From the NCBI RefSeq assembly GCF_002237445.1, contig NZ_CP022527.1, positions 558,001 through 622,000 of the forward strand: a stretch of DNA of 64,000 nt, in the 5' to 3' direction. Every line of letters begins with the position of its first letter. Position 1 is the first letter of the stretch. Below are positions 16,050 to 24,283 of this stretch, piece after piece. The translations under genes were made by a program, and so were the position numbers. Origin of the DNA: Neisseria sp. KEM232. GTDB lineage: Bacteria > Pseudomonadota > Gammaproteobacteria > Burkholderiales > Neisseriaceae. A model generated the notes under the pieces. The model made no database searches. It worked only from the letters and a program-made list of their open reading frames with translations, and was not told where the DNA came from.

Positions 16050-16805
16050 ATGTGGAACAAAAAATGGGTGGTCGGCAACTGGAAAATGAACGGCCGCCTG
16101 CAAAACAACGACATGCTGCTGCACGGGCTGCGCAATCTGCCGCCGCAGCAAAACGTGTGCATCGGCATCGCCCCGCCCGCCGTTTATCTGCAACAGGTTC
16201 GCCAGGCTTTGCAGTCCGTCACCAACAACTCCGTGCGCACCTGCGCCCAAGACGTCAGCCGCTTTCCCGGCAACGGCGCCTACACCGGCGAAGTGTCCGC
16301 CGAAATGCTCAAAGACATCGGCGTCAACATTGTCTTAATCGGCCACTCCGAGCGCAGCCTCTATTTCAACGAAAAAAACGACACCCAGCGCCTGAAAATC
16401 GAAAACGTCCTCGCCGCGGGGCTGACGCCGCTTTTGTGCGTCGGCGAAAGCCTCAAAGAGCGTGAAGACAGCCGCGAAAAAGAAGCCGTTATCTACCAAC
16501 TTTCCGTCTTAAAAGGCCTCAACACCCGCAATTTCGCCATCGCATACGAACCCGTGTGGGCAATCGGCACGGGAAAAGTCGCGAATAAAGAACAAATTGC
16601 GCAAATGCACGCTTTTATTTACAACGAAGTGTTGTCATTGTGCGGCAGCGATGCTATAGTTCGCGTTCTTTACGGCGGCAGCGTCAACGAAAAAAACGCC
16701 GCCGAAATATTCGGCGTGCCGCATGTCGACGGCGCATTGGTAGGCGGGGCATCACTTTCCTACGAATCATTCGCCGCCATTATCCAAGCAGCCGAACAAG
16801 CCTGA
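16050..16805 (+). CDS. tpiA: Triosephosphate isomerase
   Basis: A 251-residue TIM-barrel glycolytic enzyme that interconverts dihydroxyacetone phosphate and glyceraldehyde-3-phosphate. Catalytic Lys12 (NWKMNG), His99 (LIGHSERS) and Glu167 (AYEPVWAIGTG) are present, as is the phosphate-binding YGGSVNEKNA. A Shine-Dalgarno AGGAG lies at 16036-16040 and TACAAT at 16013-16018 is a plausible -10. secG starts 4 nt after the stop, the common tpiA-secG arrangement. Confidence 0.97.
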   Translation: MWNKKWVVGNWKMNGRLQNNDMLLHGLRNLPPQQNVCIGIAPPAVYLQQVRQALQSVTNNSVRTCAQDVSRFPGNGAYTGEVSAEMLKDIGVNIVLIGHSERSLYFNEKNDTQRLKIENVLAAGLTPLLCVGESLKEREDSREKEAVIYQLSVLKGLNTRNFAIAYEPVWAIGTGKVANKEQIAQMHAFIYNEVLSLCGSDAIVRVLYGGSVNEKNAAEIFGVPHVDGALVGGASLSYESFAAIIQAAEQA

Positions 16806-16809
16806 AATT

Positions 16810-17154
16810 ATGGAAGCATTCAAAACCCTGATTATGATTTTAAACGGCTTTGCCGGCCTCACTGTTATCCTGCTCGTTCTGATGCAGCATGGCAAAGGTG
16901 CAGACGCCGGAGCTTCTTTTTCGGGAGGCAGCGGCAGCGCACAAGGCGTATTCGGCTCTGCCGGCAGCAGCAACTTTCTCAGCCGCAGCACCGCCATCGC
17001 CGCAACCGTATTTTTTGCTACATGTTTGGCAATGACTTACATATACAGTCATTCAGGTAAGCAGCAGATCGATTTCAGCAACGTGCAGCAAAGCACGCCT
17101 GCAAAAACACAACCGGCAGTACCTGCGGGTAATGCCGGCGAAACAAAAAAATAA
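16810..17154 (+). CDS. secG: Preprotein translocase subunit SecG
   Basis: A 114-residue membrane protein with two helices, one at the N-terminus (LIMILNGFAGLTVILLVLMQ) and one after the conserved GKGADAGASFSGG and GSAGSSNFLSR region. SecG assists the SecYE channel. The Ala/Pro-rich C-terminal tail is species-variable. It is coupled to tpiA and followed directly by the tRNA-Leu gene. Confidence 0.93.
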   Translation: MEAFKTLIMILNGFAGLTVILLVLMQHGKGADAGASFSGGSGSAQGVFGSAGSSNFLSRSTAIAATVFFATCLAMTYIYSHSGKQQIDFSNVQQSTPAKTQPAVPAGNAGETKK

Positions 17155-17165
17155 TTTTCTTTCCA

Positions 17166-17251
17166 GCCGACATGGTGAAATTGGTAGACACGCTATCTTG
17201 AGGGGGTAGTGATCCTAGATCGTGCGAGTTCAAGTCTCGCTGTCGGCACCA
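17166..17251 (+). tRNA. tRNA-Leu (anticodon GAG)
   Basis: An 86-nt class II tRNA. The acceptor stem is GCCGACA with TGTCGGC at 17241-17247, discriminator A and an encoded CCA at 17249-17251. The D-loop is GGTGAAATTGGTAGACA, the anticodon loop TTGAGGG gives GAG, a long variable arm follows, and the T-loop is GTTCAAGTC. The 3' end from 17238 is the phage attachment site; the host terminator that would normally follow is now at 52449. Confidence 0.95.
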
Positions 17252-17257
17252 ACATAA
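17238..17257. repeat. Prophage attachment site, left copy (attL core)
   Basis: CGCTGTCGGCACCAACATAA spans the tRNA 3' end and six bases beyond. An identical 20-mer occurs at 52427-52446, at the other end of the prophage. Confidence 0.9.
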
Positions 17258-17326
17258 TATTTAACATCAATAGTTTAAAGTAACTGTGTACCAAACGAAC
17301 ACCAATTACTTTATAAAATCCTGACG

Positions 17327-17360
17327 GATGGTGTATTTTTAAATACACCATCTTTTTTTT
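17327..17360 (+). terminator. Rho-independent terminator before the integrase
   Basis: The stem GATGGTGTATTT/AAATACACCATC (17327-17352) is followed by a run of T to 17360. It ends the secG-tRNA transcript just inside the prophage and insulates the integrase. Confidence 0.8.
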
Positions 17361-17371
17361 AAATCAACATC

Positions 17372-18361
17372 ATGGCCAGCATCACCAAACGAAACGGCAA
17401 GTACCTCGTCCGCGTGCGCCTGCGTGGCAACGTCCGCACCAAAACATTTCGCACGTCCGCCGAAGCAAAGGCATGGGCGGCGCAAACCGAAGCCGAAATC
17501 ACCAGCCGCGCCCTTGGCATCACACCAAAAAATCAAACCGTCGGCGACATCATCCGCCGATACCGCGCCGAAGTCACCCCCACCAAACGCGGCAGCCGCA
17601 GCGAAGACATACGCCTTGCCCGCTTTTTGCGCGACCCCATTTGCGACATCAAAACCTCCGAAGTCATGCCACACCACTTTGCCGAATGGCGCGACCGCCG
17701 CCTGAAGGAAGTGCAGGCTCCCAGCGTCGCCCGCGAACTCACCACCGTATCCGCCGTCTTTAACCATGCCCTGCGCGAATGGCAAACCGTTACCGACAAC
17801 CCCATCTCCAAAATCAACCGCCCCAAACACAACCCAAGCCGCACCCGCCGCCCGACCGCCGACGAGATCCGCCGCATCTGCCACTACCTCGAATACGACG
17901 AGCTGCAACTTCCGGCCATGAAAAAACAGCGCGTCGCCTTAGCCTTTCTGTTCGCAATCGAAACCGCCATGAGGGCAGGGGAAATCTGCGGCATCACATG
18001 GCAGCACATCGACCTCGACCGCCACACCGTCCACCTGCCGAAAACAAAAAACGGCAACAGCCGCGACGTCCCGCTTTCCCGCCGCGCCATTGCCTTACTG
18101 CAAAAACTCCAACCCCTAAACCTAACCCCCGCCTTCGACCTCCAACCCGAACCACTGAGCACCGTCTTCCGCCGCACCACCCGCGCCCTCGAAATCGACG
18201 ACCTCCACTTTCACGACAGCCGACGCGAAGCCCTAACCCGCATGGCAAAAAAAGTAAACGTCATGGACTTGGCAAAAATCAGCGGCCACCGCGACATAAA
18301 AATACTACTCAACACCTACTACACACCCGACGCGGCCAGCCTTGCCGACCTGCTCGACTAA
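17372..18361 (+). CDS. int: Prophage tyrosine-recombinase integrase
   Basis: A 329-residue phage integrase. The N-terminal arm-binding region starts SITKRNGKYLVRVRLRG, a core-binding SAM-like domain covers about residues 50-155, and the catalytic domain has Arg201 (MRAGEI), a lysine in KTKNGNSRDVPL, His281 and Arg284 (HFHDSRRE), His306 (SGHRD) and the nucleophile Tyr316 or Tyr317 (NTYYTP). It lies 114 bp inside the left attachment site, which fits use of tRNA-Leu as attB. The next genes face it from the minus strand. Confidence 0.93.
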   Translation: MASITKRNGKYLVRVRLRGNVRTKTFRTSAEAKAWAAQTEAEITSRALGITPKNQTVGDIIRRYRAEVTPTKRGSRSEDIRLARFLRDPICDIKTSEVMPHHFAEWRDRRLKEVQAPSVARELTTVSAVFNHALREWQTVTDNPISKINRPKHNPSRTRRPTADEIRRICHYLEYDELQLPAMKKQRVALAFLFAIETAMRAGEICGITWQHIDLDRHTVHLPKTKNGNSRDVPLSRRAIALLQKLQPLNLTPAFDLQPEPLSTVFRRTTRALEIDDLHFHDSRREALTRMAKKVNVMDLAKISGHRDIKILLNTYYTPDAASLADLLD

Positions 18362-18394
18362 AAAAGGCCGTCTGAAAACTTCAGACGGCCTTTA
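18361..18394. terminator. DUS inverted-repeat terminator after int
   Basis: AGGCCGTCTGAA at 18365-18376 and TTCAGACGGCCT at 18380-18391, flanked by A and T runs. The same sequence with its upstream 14 bases recurs at 19118-19161. Confidence 0.7.
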
Positions 18395-18407
18395 TATCTA
18401 CGCGGGT

Positions 18408-18833
18408 TTAATTTTTATCTTGTCTTCTTCCTATCACAAAGACACCCGCCAAGGCGACCACCGTGCCGCCAATCAGCGAGGCGGCGGTTACCGGGTAGCC
18501 GCGCCATACGAGGAAGACGGCAAAAAGCAGAATCAGAATAACACTGGCAAAACCGTATACCTGCCCGCGCCTGTTGAAGGCATGGTTCTGCCGCGCCGTT
18601 TCATGGCGCATTGCCTGCTCTTGTTCAGCCATTGTCATAATGCGGTCTGCGCCGCGACTGATAATCGCATTGTATTGCGCCAAATCCGACGGCGAGGGCA
18701 ACGGCCCCGAATGGAAGCGTTGGGCAATCATCACCTGCACACTTTCGTCGGACAAGATTTGTTCGACCAGCTCCGGGGATTTGACGACGGTCTCGACCGC
18801 CTGTTGCGCCGTGTCCGGAGAGTTGCGGGTCAT
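18408..18833 (-). CDS. DUF2335 membrane protein
   Basis: A 141-residue protein with the DUF2335 layout: a charged N-terminus, FHSGPLPSPSDLAQYNAIISRGADRIMTMAEQEQAMRHE, then two C-terminal membrane helices (YGFASVILILLFAVFLVWRG and AASLIGGTVVALAGVFVIG). Such proteins are common in prophages and plasmids, and their role is unknown. The ATG overlaps the stop of the upstream small gene by ATGA. Position between int and the antirepressor, outside the lytic core, suggests an accessory (moron-type) gene. Confidence 0.7.
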   Translation of the reverse strand: MTRNSPDTAQQAVETVVKSPELVEQILSDESVQVMIAQRFHSGPLPSPSDLAQYNAIISRGADRIMTMAEQEQAMRHETARQNHAFNRRGQVYGFASVILILLFAVFLVWRGYPVTAASLIGGTVVALAGVFVIGRRQDKN

Positions 18834-18994
18834 TTCTGCGCTTTCTGCATAGCGCGTTGAAAATCGCCGCCGATATTTTTCAAGTCGTCGGCAGGATTGG
18901 TTTGAGCGATTGCTTTCGCAGGATGGAACAGGCTCAACAGCGAGCCTATGCCGAGCAGGACGGCATAGAGATTTGCTTTTTTCCGTTTGTCCAT
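18830..18994 (-). CDS. Small exported or membrane protein
   Basis: A 54-residue protein starting MDKRKKANLYAVLLGIGSLL, with a positively charged N-terminus, a hydrophobic segment ending at AKAIA and a polar tail. It could be a signal peptide or a single anchor. The start at 18992-18994 follows AGAGGAAATGAC, a good ribosome-binding site, whereas the longer frame starts without one. It is coupled by ATGA overlap to the DUF2335 gene. Confidence 0.55.
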   Translation of the reverse strand: MDKRKKANLYAVLLGIGSLLSLFHPAKAIAQTNPADDLKNIGGDFQRAMQKAQK

Positions 18995-19051
18995 GTCATT
19001 TCCTCTCTGTCGGCCAATCAAAATTCAATACACGGCCATATTAGGGCAGCC

Positions 19052-19165
19052 CGCCGTAAATATCAAGCATTTTCGCGGACATAGGCGGCTTTAAACAGCC
19101 GCGCCGCCCACATCCGCAGCCTGCTCGACTAAAAAGGCCGTCTGAAAACTTCAGACGGCCTTTTT
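19052..19165. repeat. Composite duplicated segment
   Basis: The first part (19052-19117) matches 20327-20393 with only a few differences, sharing ATCAAGCATTTTCGCGGAC. The second part (19118-19161) matches the end of int and its terminator (18348-18391), sharing CCTGCTCGACTAAAAA and the DUS hairpin. The two scraps meet next to the KilA-N gene. Confidence 0.7.
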
Positions 19166-20040
19166 TACTGCGCCCAAACCAAAGGATAACGGACACACCC
19201 CCCGTCTTCATAAGACGCGGCAAGCTCCGGCAGCAGGGCGGCGGTACGGCGCGAAAGCGCGCCACGGTTGGCATGCAGCCAGCGGTTGACCGCATCGCGG
19301 GACGCCGCGGCATCATAGACGAAACCGTGCATTTCGCCGCACCCGTCCAGCCCGAGGCTGCGGAAGGCGGGCAGGTAGCGTTTCAGAAAACCGCAGGCAC
19401 GGTAGCTCTGGGCCAGCAGGCAGGCGATACCGTCCGCTATTTCGCCGTCGGGCACAACGGCCCGGCCCCGTGGGTCAGACACGGCATCAAGGACCTCTCC
19501 GGCCAACCCCGCATGCAGCGTCAACGCGTGGACGTAGGCGACGGCTTCGGGCAGCTTCTCGGCGGGAAGGTCCTCGATCGCGCCGACATTGAAACGCTGG
19601 TGCACCATGCCGTAGGCGGTGCTGTAGTCTATGCCTTTGCGTCCGACAAGCGCGGCGACGGCCTGCCGCAGAGGGGTGCGGTCGTCGGCGGTGGTTTTGG
19701 CAGGCAGGCCGTTTGAAATCACGGCATCAAAAGTGCGGATAACCAACAGGAAGAATTTCGCGCTAATCCATGTGGCGTAGGCATACACCAATTCTTTGCA
19801 GGCGTAAGTGCCGCGTTTGTTGCCGCCACGAACTACTTTTATAACCTGTTGATTTTCTTCCAAAGACGGATTTCCGTCTTTGGAGAGTTCTTCAATCAAT
19901 TCAGTAGTTTGCTGATTTTGAAGCCAACGGCGCGGCGCGTGCCTGTCTTCGCCACCGCTGGCTTTGTGCAAATCGTTCAAATTGTAAAGGTTGTTTTCGG
20001 TTTGGCGGATAGCCACATTAGAAATTGCGATTGCGTTCAT
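19165..20040 (-). CDS. KilA-N type phage antirepressor-like protein
   Basis: A 291-residue protein. The N-terminal half is a KilA-N-like DNA-binding domain (YNLNDLHKASGGEDRHAPRRWLQNQQT, then KRGTYACKELVYAYATWISAKF). The middle (RKGIDYSTAYGMVHQRFNVGAIEDLPAEKLPEAVAYV) resembles the C-terminal ORF6C/P22-antirepressor region. The rest is cysteine-containing and variable. The start at 20038-20040 is preceded by AAGGAG with ideal spacing. It probably interferes with the prophage repressor or host regulators; this is inference from the domain. Both flanks carry duplicated scraps, suggesting the gene arrived as a cassette. Confidence 0.75.
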   Translation of the reverse strand: MNAIAISNVAIRQTENNLYNLNDLHKASGGEDRHAPRRWLQNQQTTELIEELSKDGNPSLEENQQVIKVVRGGNKRGTYACKELVYAYATWISAKFFLLVIRTFDAVISNGLPAKTTADDRTPLRQAVAALVGRKGIDYSTAYGMVHQRFNVGAIEDLPAEKLPEAVAYVHALTLHAGLAGEVLDAVSDPRGRAVVPDGEIADGIACLLAQSYRACGFLKRYLPAFRSLGLDGCGEMHGFVYDAAASRDAVNRWLHANRGALSRRTAALLPELAASYEDGGCVRYPLVWAQ

Positions 20041-20380
20041 GACGAACTCCTTAGTAAATTGATTGGATGGCCGCATAAGGGCGGCGGGCTTCAATCACCG
20101 TACTAAGTCGGCGGAACTTATTCCCCTTCCGGGTATTGTATTCGTTCTCTCGACCCGCCTTTGACTGGCATTTCCAAGTCTGGAAATCCAGACTTAGGAG
20201 AAAATCAAAGACTTATATTTTGCAACAGATGCAAAAAATCCGCTCTGTCGGGGCGTTGCGTTTCCGCTTAGTAAAGTGATGGCGCAATCATATTCGCCTT
20301 TCTTTCTTCCGTCAAGCGTAAACCCGCCGCAAATATCAAGCATTTTCGCGGACTTAGGCGGCTTCAAACAGCCGCGCCGC
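20041..20380. promoter_or_regulatory. Gene-free stretch upstream of the antirepressor
   Basis: No convincing gene is seen in these 340 bases. They hold a perfect palindrome, AAGTCTGGA-AA-TCCAGACTT at 20176-20195, and the 67-bp block (20327-20393) duplicated at 19052. A minus-strand frame (20194-20466) crosses the region and overlaps the next gene; it loosely resembles short prophage frames placed before antirepressor genes, but I do not call it as coding. Confidence 0.4.
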
Positions 20381-20659
20381 CTACTTCCGCTGCCGCCGCG
20401 CCCACTCCTTAACCTCCTTCGGCTCATACCGCTCGTCGCCGCCGCGTGCCGCAGTCGGCAGCACAATCGGCGCAGGGAAACCCTTCAGCGTGGCAATCGA
20501 CCGTTTGAAATACCTCGGCGAATAGCCCAAATAAGCCGCCGTGCGCGAAATCGTCCACAAATTCCGATCATCGAAAAACGCCTCTTGCGCCGCCTGCCGC
20601 ACCTCTTCCGCAAGCTCCTTAAAAAATAAACCCTTATCGTCAATGCCTGCAAATTCCAC
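20381..20659 (-). CDS. Small DNA-binding (excisionase/AlpA-like) protein
   Basis: A 92-residue basic protein. LWTISRTAAYLGYSPRYFKRSIATLKGFPAPI reads as a winged helix-turn-helix of the MerR/AlpA excisionase type, followed by YEPKEVKEWARRQRK. The GTG start at 20657-20659 is preceded by AAGGAG six bases away; the longer frame would start at TTG without a site. It may be the excisionase or an early regulator. It sits downstream of the replication gene. Confidence 0.6.
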   Translation of the reverse strand: MEFAGIDDKGLFFKELAEEVRQAAQEAFFDDRNLWTISRTAAYLGYSPRYFKRSIATLKGFPAPIVLPTAARGGDERYEPKEVKEWARRQRK

Positions 20660-20689
20660 AACAAACTCCTTAAAACTCAAAAACCCAAA

Positions 20690-20875
20690 TCAATAAATAC
20701 TGCTGCAAATCCCATCCGCCCAGCTTGCCGTCTCATCCTCCGACCATTCCGCCCGATTGATTCGGACGGCCTCGTCATGCAAAAACTCGCAAACCACCTG
20801 AGCCGACTCAAAATCCAACAAATGCGCCACCCGCCACAGCGGCATCACATTAAACAATTCCTGCACCGTCACCAT
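20690..20875 (-). CDS. Small phage protein of unknown function
   Basis: A 61-residue acidic protein (MVTVQELFNVMPLWRVAHLL...). Its ATG lies 3 nt beyond the stop of the replication endonuclease gene, which makes coupled translation likely. No family is recognised. Confidence 0.5.
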   Translation of the reverse strand: MVTVQELFNVMPLWRVAHLLDFESAQVVCEFLHDEAVRINRAEWSEDETASWADGICSSIY

Positions 20876-20878
20876 AAA

Positions 20879-23314
20879 TCACATCCTGCGCATACGTTCC
20901 AACCACTCGGCCGCGCCTTTACGCACCGTCTCCGACCGCTTAATCACATCTTCCGTCGTCCATTTTTTGGGCATCGGCAGATAACGGCGCGGACGCTCCC
21001 CGCCAATCTCATCATCAGACTTAGGCTTAGGCTTGCTGAGCCGCCGTCCGTAGCAAACAGCCCCGAAACCGGCCGACAACGCAGTCAATTCCTGCCATAC
21101 CTTGCGTTTTTCCGCCATCTGCCGGCCGTCTTTAACGGCAGCGGCCACATCAGCCAACACCTTATCGAGTTCAGCCTTAAACAAACCCGCCACACTGTCG
21201 AATTCCTCGCGCTCGCGGCGAATACAATCGCGGTACTCCTCACGCAACGCCCGGCCGACCACGCTGCCCGGCGGCATCGACCGCCCATTGGCCGCCAACC
21301 AATCCAAAACATCGATAGCCTCCCAGTCATAATCCCCGCCTTTTTTGATGACGCTGGGATAAATTGCCGCCGTTTCGGCGGCCGCCTCGTTTTTTCTACA
21401 GTTATTGACACAAGTCCAAGCGGCGGCTGCGCCGCCGTGCGCGACAGCTTCGCCGCCGCGTTTAAAACCCAACACCCACTCATGAACCCTAGACACCGCA
21501 TAAACACCCGTCTCAGACTCGACAACTCCGCGCACACGGTCTGCACGCGGCTCGCCGTAACGGTTAGGCTCGCGACACTCCTCTTTATACAAGAGGACAG
21601 GCCGCTCATCGCGCTTACAATCCACACCGCCCATCACCATCACAAACTTACCCCAATCTCCCACATCGGCCGCGTGCGCGGCACGGACAATATCGCCATC
21701 CCCGGACAAATCCTTCAGACGGCGCAGCTCGCGCCACACCCCGACAGGCGGCCCGCCCACCTGCTGAAACTGCCGAATCCCATGCGTCGACGCCCAGCAC
21801 AACACCCGCTCCACCGTCTTAGTCACATCCGCCCCCTCTGCCTCATCGTCAAAGCCCACGCTCTCCCCGTAGGCGTTCTTGCCGTCAATGTTTTTCGCGA
21901 TATATTTGGCGATATAACCCGCCGCCGAACCGCGCCCCCAGTCAATCGCCTTGAAATCAACCCGCGCCTGCACCGCTTTAAAATCCGAATACTTCGCACC
22001 ATGCCAAAACTCCTTCTCCGTCAGCATCCCCACACAAATGGCAGCCAGCGGACGCACCGCGCCGCCCAACCGCCGCTCGCCCGCCTGAATCTCACGCGCA
22101 CGACCCAACCGCGCCTTGTTGGATAAAAAATAACTCAATCCCAGCTCGTCCCTGTCCTCGCGGCACAAGTGCATCGCCACAATCTCGCGGAACCGCTTGC
22201 GCGCCTCAGACGGCATAAAAAACAACCCGTGCCAGTGCGGGCAGCCGTCATGATGCGGCTCGGCGACGCGGAAACCGTAAATCGGGATGCCCTCATCCTT
22301 TAAGGCCGCCCGAATCCGCGCCCACACCTTTTGCAGATAATTGGCCGCATCCCTCGGCGACGACCCGTCAAACTTAGGATTGACCGCACCGGAAGCAGAC
22401 ATGCGCGCATGGAAGCGGCTCGGACACGTCATCGTCACAAACTCCCCGACATGCCCCAAATCCAACGCAATCTTCTCAAAGCCCGCAATTCTCACCATCA
22501 ATCCCGCGTTACGGTTGCGCGGATTGGATTCCGACGCGGCCACAATATCCACCAAATCAAAACGCTCGCCCAGCTCATTGATTAGCTCCATCGCCTCCAG
22601 CAGGGCCATGTTGCGGCGACGCTGCCCGCGCCACGCCTCCATCGCGTCATCGCTCACATACAGCGCGGCACGGCGGTGCACGCCGCCGAAAGCCGAACGG
22701 ATCAGATTCTCCCGCGCCCGACCAAACCCCTTGCGCAACTGTCGGCCGACAAAACCCTTGTCGCACAACCGCCCAAGCACACTTTCGGCCTCATACTTGC
22801 CCGACAAAAAACGGCCGACCGCCACCCCGTCCGCCTCGGCGCGCGCGGCCAAAGCAGTCAAACCGCACCGCATCGCCGCATACTGCTGCCGCCCGACCTC
22901 TGCCGCACCCGCCCCCGCCTCATCGCCCAGACGGCCGATACTGCCCACCTGCCGATGCAGCTTGAGCGCGTCTCTGAAATATCCCTTGCTCAGCCGCTCC
23001 GCCTCCTCGCGGATATCCGCATCCGACGCATCCAAAGGCAGCGTGGCCGACCAAGCAAACAAAGGCCGCACAAACTCATGCAGCCAGCAATCGGCCGCAT
23101 CCGGCCGACCGTCCGTCATCAACCCGCGCGCCGCACGCTTGCAGCCCGCACCGTTCGCACGCTTCAGCCATTCCCGCCGCACCCGTCCGGCCAGCGCGCG
23201 CGGCATACGCGACACCGCCTCAAAAGCGCGGGACGACAACCGCACATACCGCCCGCGTTCGGCGTCGAACTCGGGGCGGTGGTAACGTATGGCGGACATC
23301 GCGCGGGCTTCCAT
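20879..23314 (-). CDS. Phage replication endonuclease, gpA type (HUH)
   Basis: An 811-residue rolling-circle replication initiator of the P2 gpA superfamily. The metal-binding HUH motif is in EPHHDGCPHWHGLFF at about residues 352-366 and the tyrosine pair in GYIAKYIAKN at about 463-472. The protein would nick the phage origin and become covalently attached to the 5' end. A conserved origin is expected inside the gene itself, as in P2, but I could not locate it. The start is either ATG 23314 or ATG 23299; neither has a strong Shine-Dalgarno site. It is the largest early gene. Confidence 0.85.
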   Translation of the reverse strand: MEARAMSAIRYHRPEFDAERGRYVRLSSRAFEAVSRMPRALAGRVRREWLKRANGAGCKRAARGLMTDGRPDAADCWLHEFVRPLFAWSATLPLDASDADIREEAERLSKGYFRDALKLHRQVGSIGRLGDEAGAGAAEVGRQQYAAMRCGLTALAARAEADGVAVGRFLSGKYEAESVLGRLCDKGFVGRQLRKGFGRARENLIRSAFGGVHRRAALYVSDDAMEAWRGQRRRNMALLEAMELINELGERFDLVDIVAASESNPRNRNAGLMVRIAGFEKIALDLGHVGEFVTMTCPSRFHARMSASGAVNPKFDGSSPRDAANYLQKVWARIRAALKDEGIPIYGFRVAEPHHDGCPHWHGLFFMPSEARKRFREIVAMHLCREDRDELGLSYFLSNKARLGRAREIQAGERRLGGAVRPLAAICVGMLTEKEFWHGAKYSDFKAVQARVDFKAIDWGRGSAAGYIAKYIAKNIDGKNAYGESVGFDDEAEGADVTKTVERVLCWASTHGIRQFQQVGGPPVGVWRELRRLKDLSGDGDIVRAAHAADVGDWGKFVMVMGGVDCKRDERPVLLYKEECREPNRYGEPRADRVRGVVESETGVYAVSRVHEWVLGFKRGGEAVAHGGAAAAWTCVNNCRKNEAAAETAAIYPSVIKKGGDYDWEAIDVLDWLAANGRSMPPGSVVGRALREEYRDCIRREREEFDSVAGLFKAELDKVLADVAAAVKDGRQMAEKRKVWQELTALSAGFGAVCYGRRLSKPKPKSDDEIGGERPRRYLPMPKKWTTEDVIKRSETVRKGAAEWLERMRRM

Positions 23315-23348
23315 TTTTTTTAATCCGATTAAATTAAACTATCAAAAC

Positions 23349-23570
23349 TTAAGAATATTTAGACCAATAAACATGATTGAGTATTTCGGGCGCGGGCGGG
23401 AATTTGTTTACCTCGCTTGGCGGTACATAACGCCTATTACGGTAAGCCGCCCGCTTTTCGGCGCAAGACAGGCACTGCCCAAGCCTGCGCCCCGTTTTCC
23501 CCCGCACCGTTACCGGATACTCGGTTTCCGGCTTTGCCTTGCCGCACACATTGCAGACATAAATTTTCAT
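23349..23570 (-). CDS. Small four-cysteine zinc-finger protein
   Basis: A 73-residue protein starting MKIYVCNVCGKAKPETEYPV with a second pair CLSC at residues 32-35, so a treble-clef or rubredoxin-like zinc site is likely. It resembles many small phage zinc-finger proteins of unknown role. The start overlaps the stop of the upstream gene (ATGA). Confidence 0.55.
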   Translation of the reverse strand: MKIYVCNVCGKAKPETEYPVTVRGKTGRRLGQCLSCAEKRAAYRNRRYVPPSEVNKFPPAPEILNHVYWSKYS

Positions 23571-23764
23571 ACCGCCTTCTCCCGCACCAAGTACGCACAC
23601 GGCCAACCTGAGCGCACAAATGACAACACCGCGCCGAGCGAAGCAAAAAACTGCTTTCGTCCGTCCGGCCAAACCAGCACCGGACCACCGTTACCGACCA
23701 ACACATCGGCCACGCGCCAATCCTCGCCTGCAGCCTCATAATTCCAAACCGAATAAGTTGCCAT
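23567..23764 (-). CDS. Small phage protein of unknown function
   Basis: A 65-residue protein (MATYSVWNYEAAGEDWRVAD...) rich in aromatic and acidic residues. A good site (GGAGGGG) precedes the ATG. ATGA overlap couples it to the zinc-finger gene. No family is recognised. Confidence 0.55.
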   Translation of the reverse strand: MATYSVWNYEAAGEDWRVADVLVGNGGPVLVWPDGRKQFFASLGAVLSFVRSGWPCAYLVREKAV

Positions 23765-23800
23765 ACTTAAACCCCTCCTTTCAGACGGCCTCCGCCGCCA

Positions 23801-24004
23801 TCAATCCACCACCCTAATCGGAACATTCAGTTCGTTCGCCAAACGCATCGCCCCCGATACCGAATAAATCTCAACAGCACAGATAGTTGTCATCTCGCTT
23901 CCTGATTTTTCGCACAAATGCACACGGACACCGCTTTGCTCAGCCACTATGACCTCGATGTACTGTCCGTTGTAGCTTTGATTTTCGAAATTTAAAGAGT
24001 ACAT
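23801..24004 (-). CDS. Small phage protein of unknown function
   Basis: A 67-residue protein (MYSLNFENQSYNGQYIEVIV...) with a mixed strand/helix pattern. The start at 24002-24004 is preceded by GAGGTTAATT, a usable ribosome-binding site. A DUS copy lies between it and the next gene. No family is recognised. Confidence 0.5.
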   Translation of the reverse strand: MYSLNFENQSYNGQYIEVIVAEQSGVRVHLCEKSGSEMTTICAVEIYSVSGAMRLANELNVPIRVVD

Positions 24005-24025
24005 AATTAACCTCAACCTAATAAT

Positions 24026-24283
24026 TTAATTATCAAAACCCGACTCCAAATCCTCCGCCGTCGGCTCAAACGGCAAATCGGGATAAATCCCCCGCGCAAT
24101 CGGCATTTCTTCTGCCGCCACCGCCGCAGGGTCCGCCTCCACTGCCGCAACCTCATGCCGCACCGTACTCGGACGCTCCGGCACACAGCCAATTGCGGCA
24201 AACGTCAAAACTACCGCTGCAAACAGCACGGCCATCCGCAGTACAAACACAAAAACAGCCTCGATAAAAACATCCTTAACCAT
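24026..24283 (-). CDS. Small membrane protein or lipoprotein
   Basis: An 85-residue protein with a hydrophobic N-terminal segment (AVFVFVLRMAVLFAAVVLTFAAIGC) that ends in a possible lipobox (AIGC), then an acidic, Ala-rich tail. The ATG at 24281-24283 forms a TGATG overlap with the preceding stop codon and follows GGAG at seven bases. The role is unknown. Confidence 0.5.
   Translation of the reverse strand: MVKDVFIEAVFVFVLRMAVLFAAVVLTFAAIGCVPERPSTVRHEVAAVEADPAAVAAEEMPIARGIYPDLPFEPTAEDLESGFDN

Noticed and set aside
20194..20466. Minus-strand frame upstream of the antirepressor
   Set aside because: It overlaps the better supported DNA-binding gene at 20381-20659 and lacks a ribosome-binding site; only a loose resemblance to short frames in other prophages.
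20777..23323. Long plus-strand frames opposite the replication endonuclease gene
   Set aside because: Antisense shadows, rich in Arg/Pro/His, without start signals.
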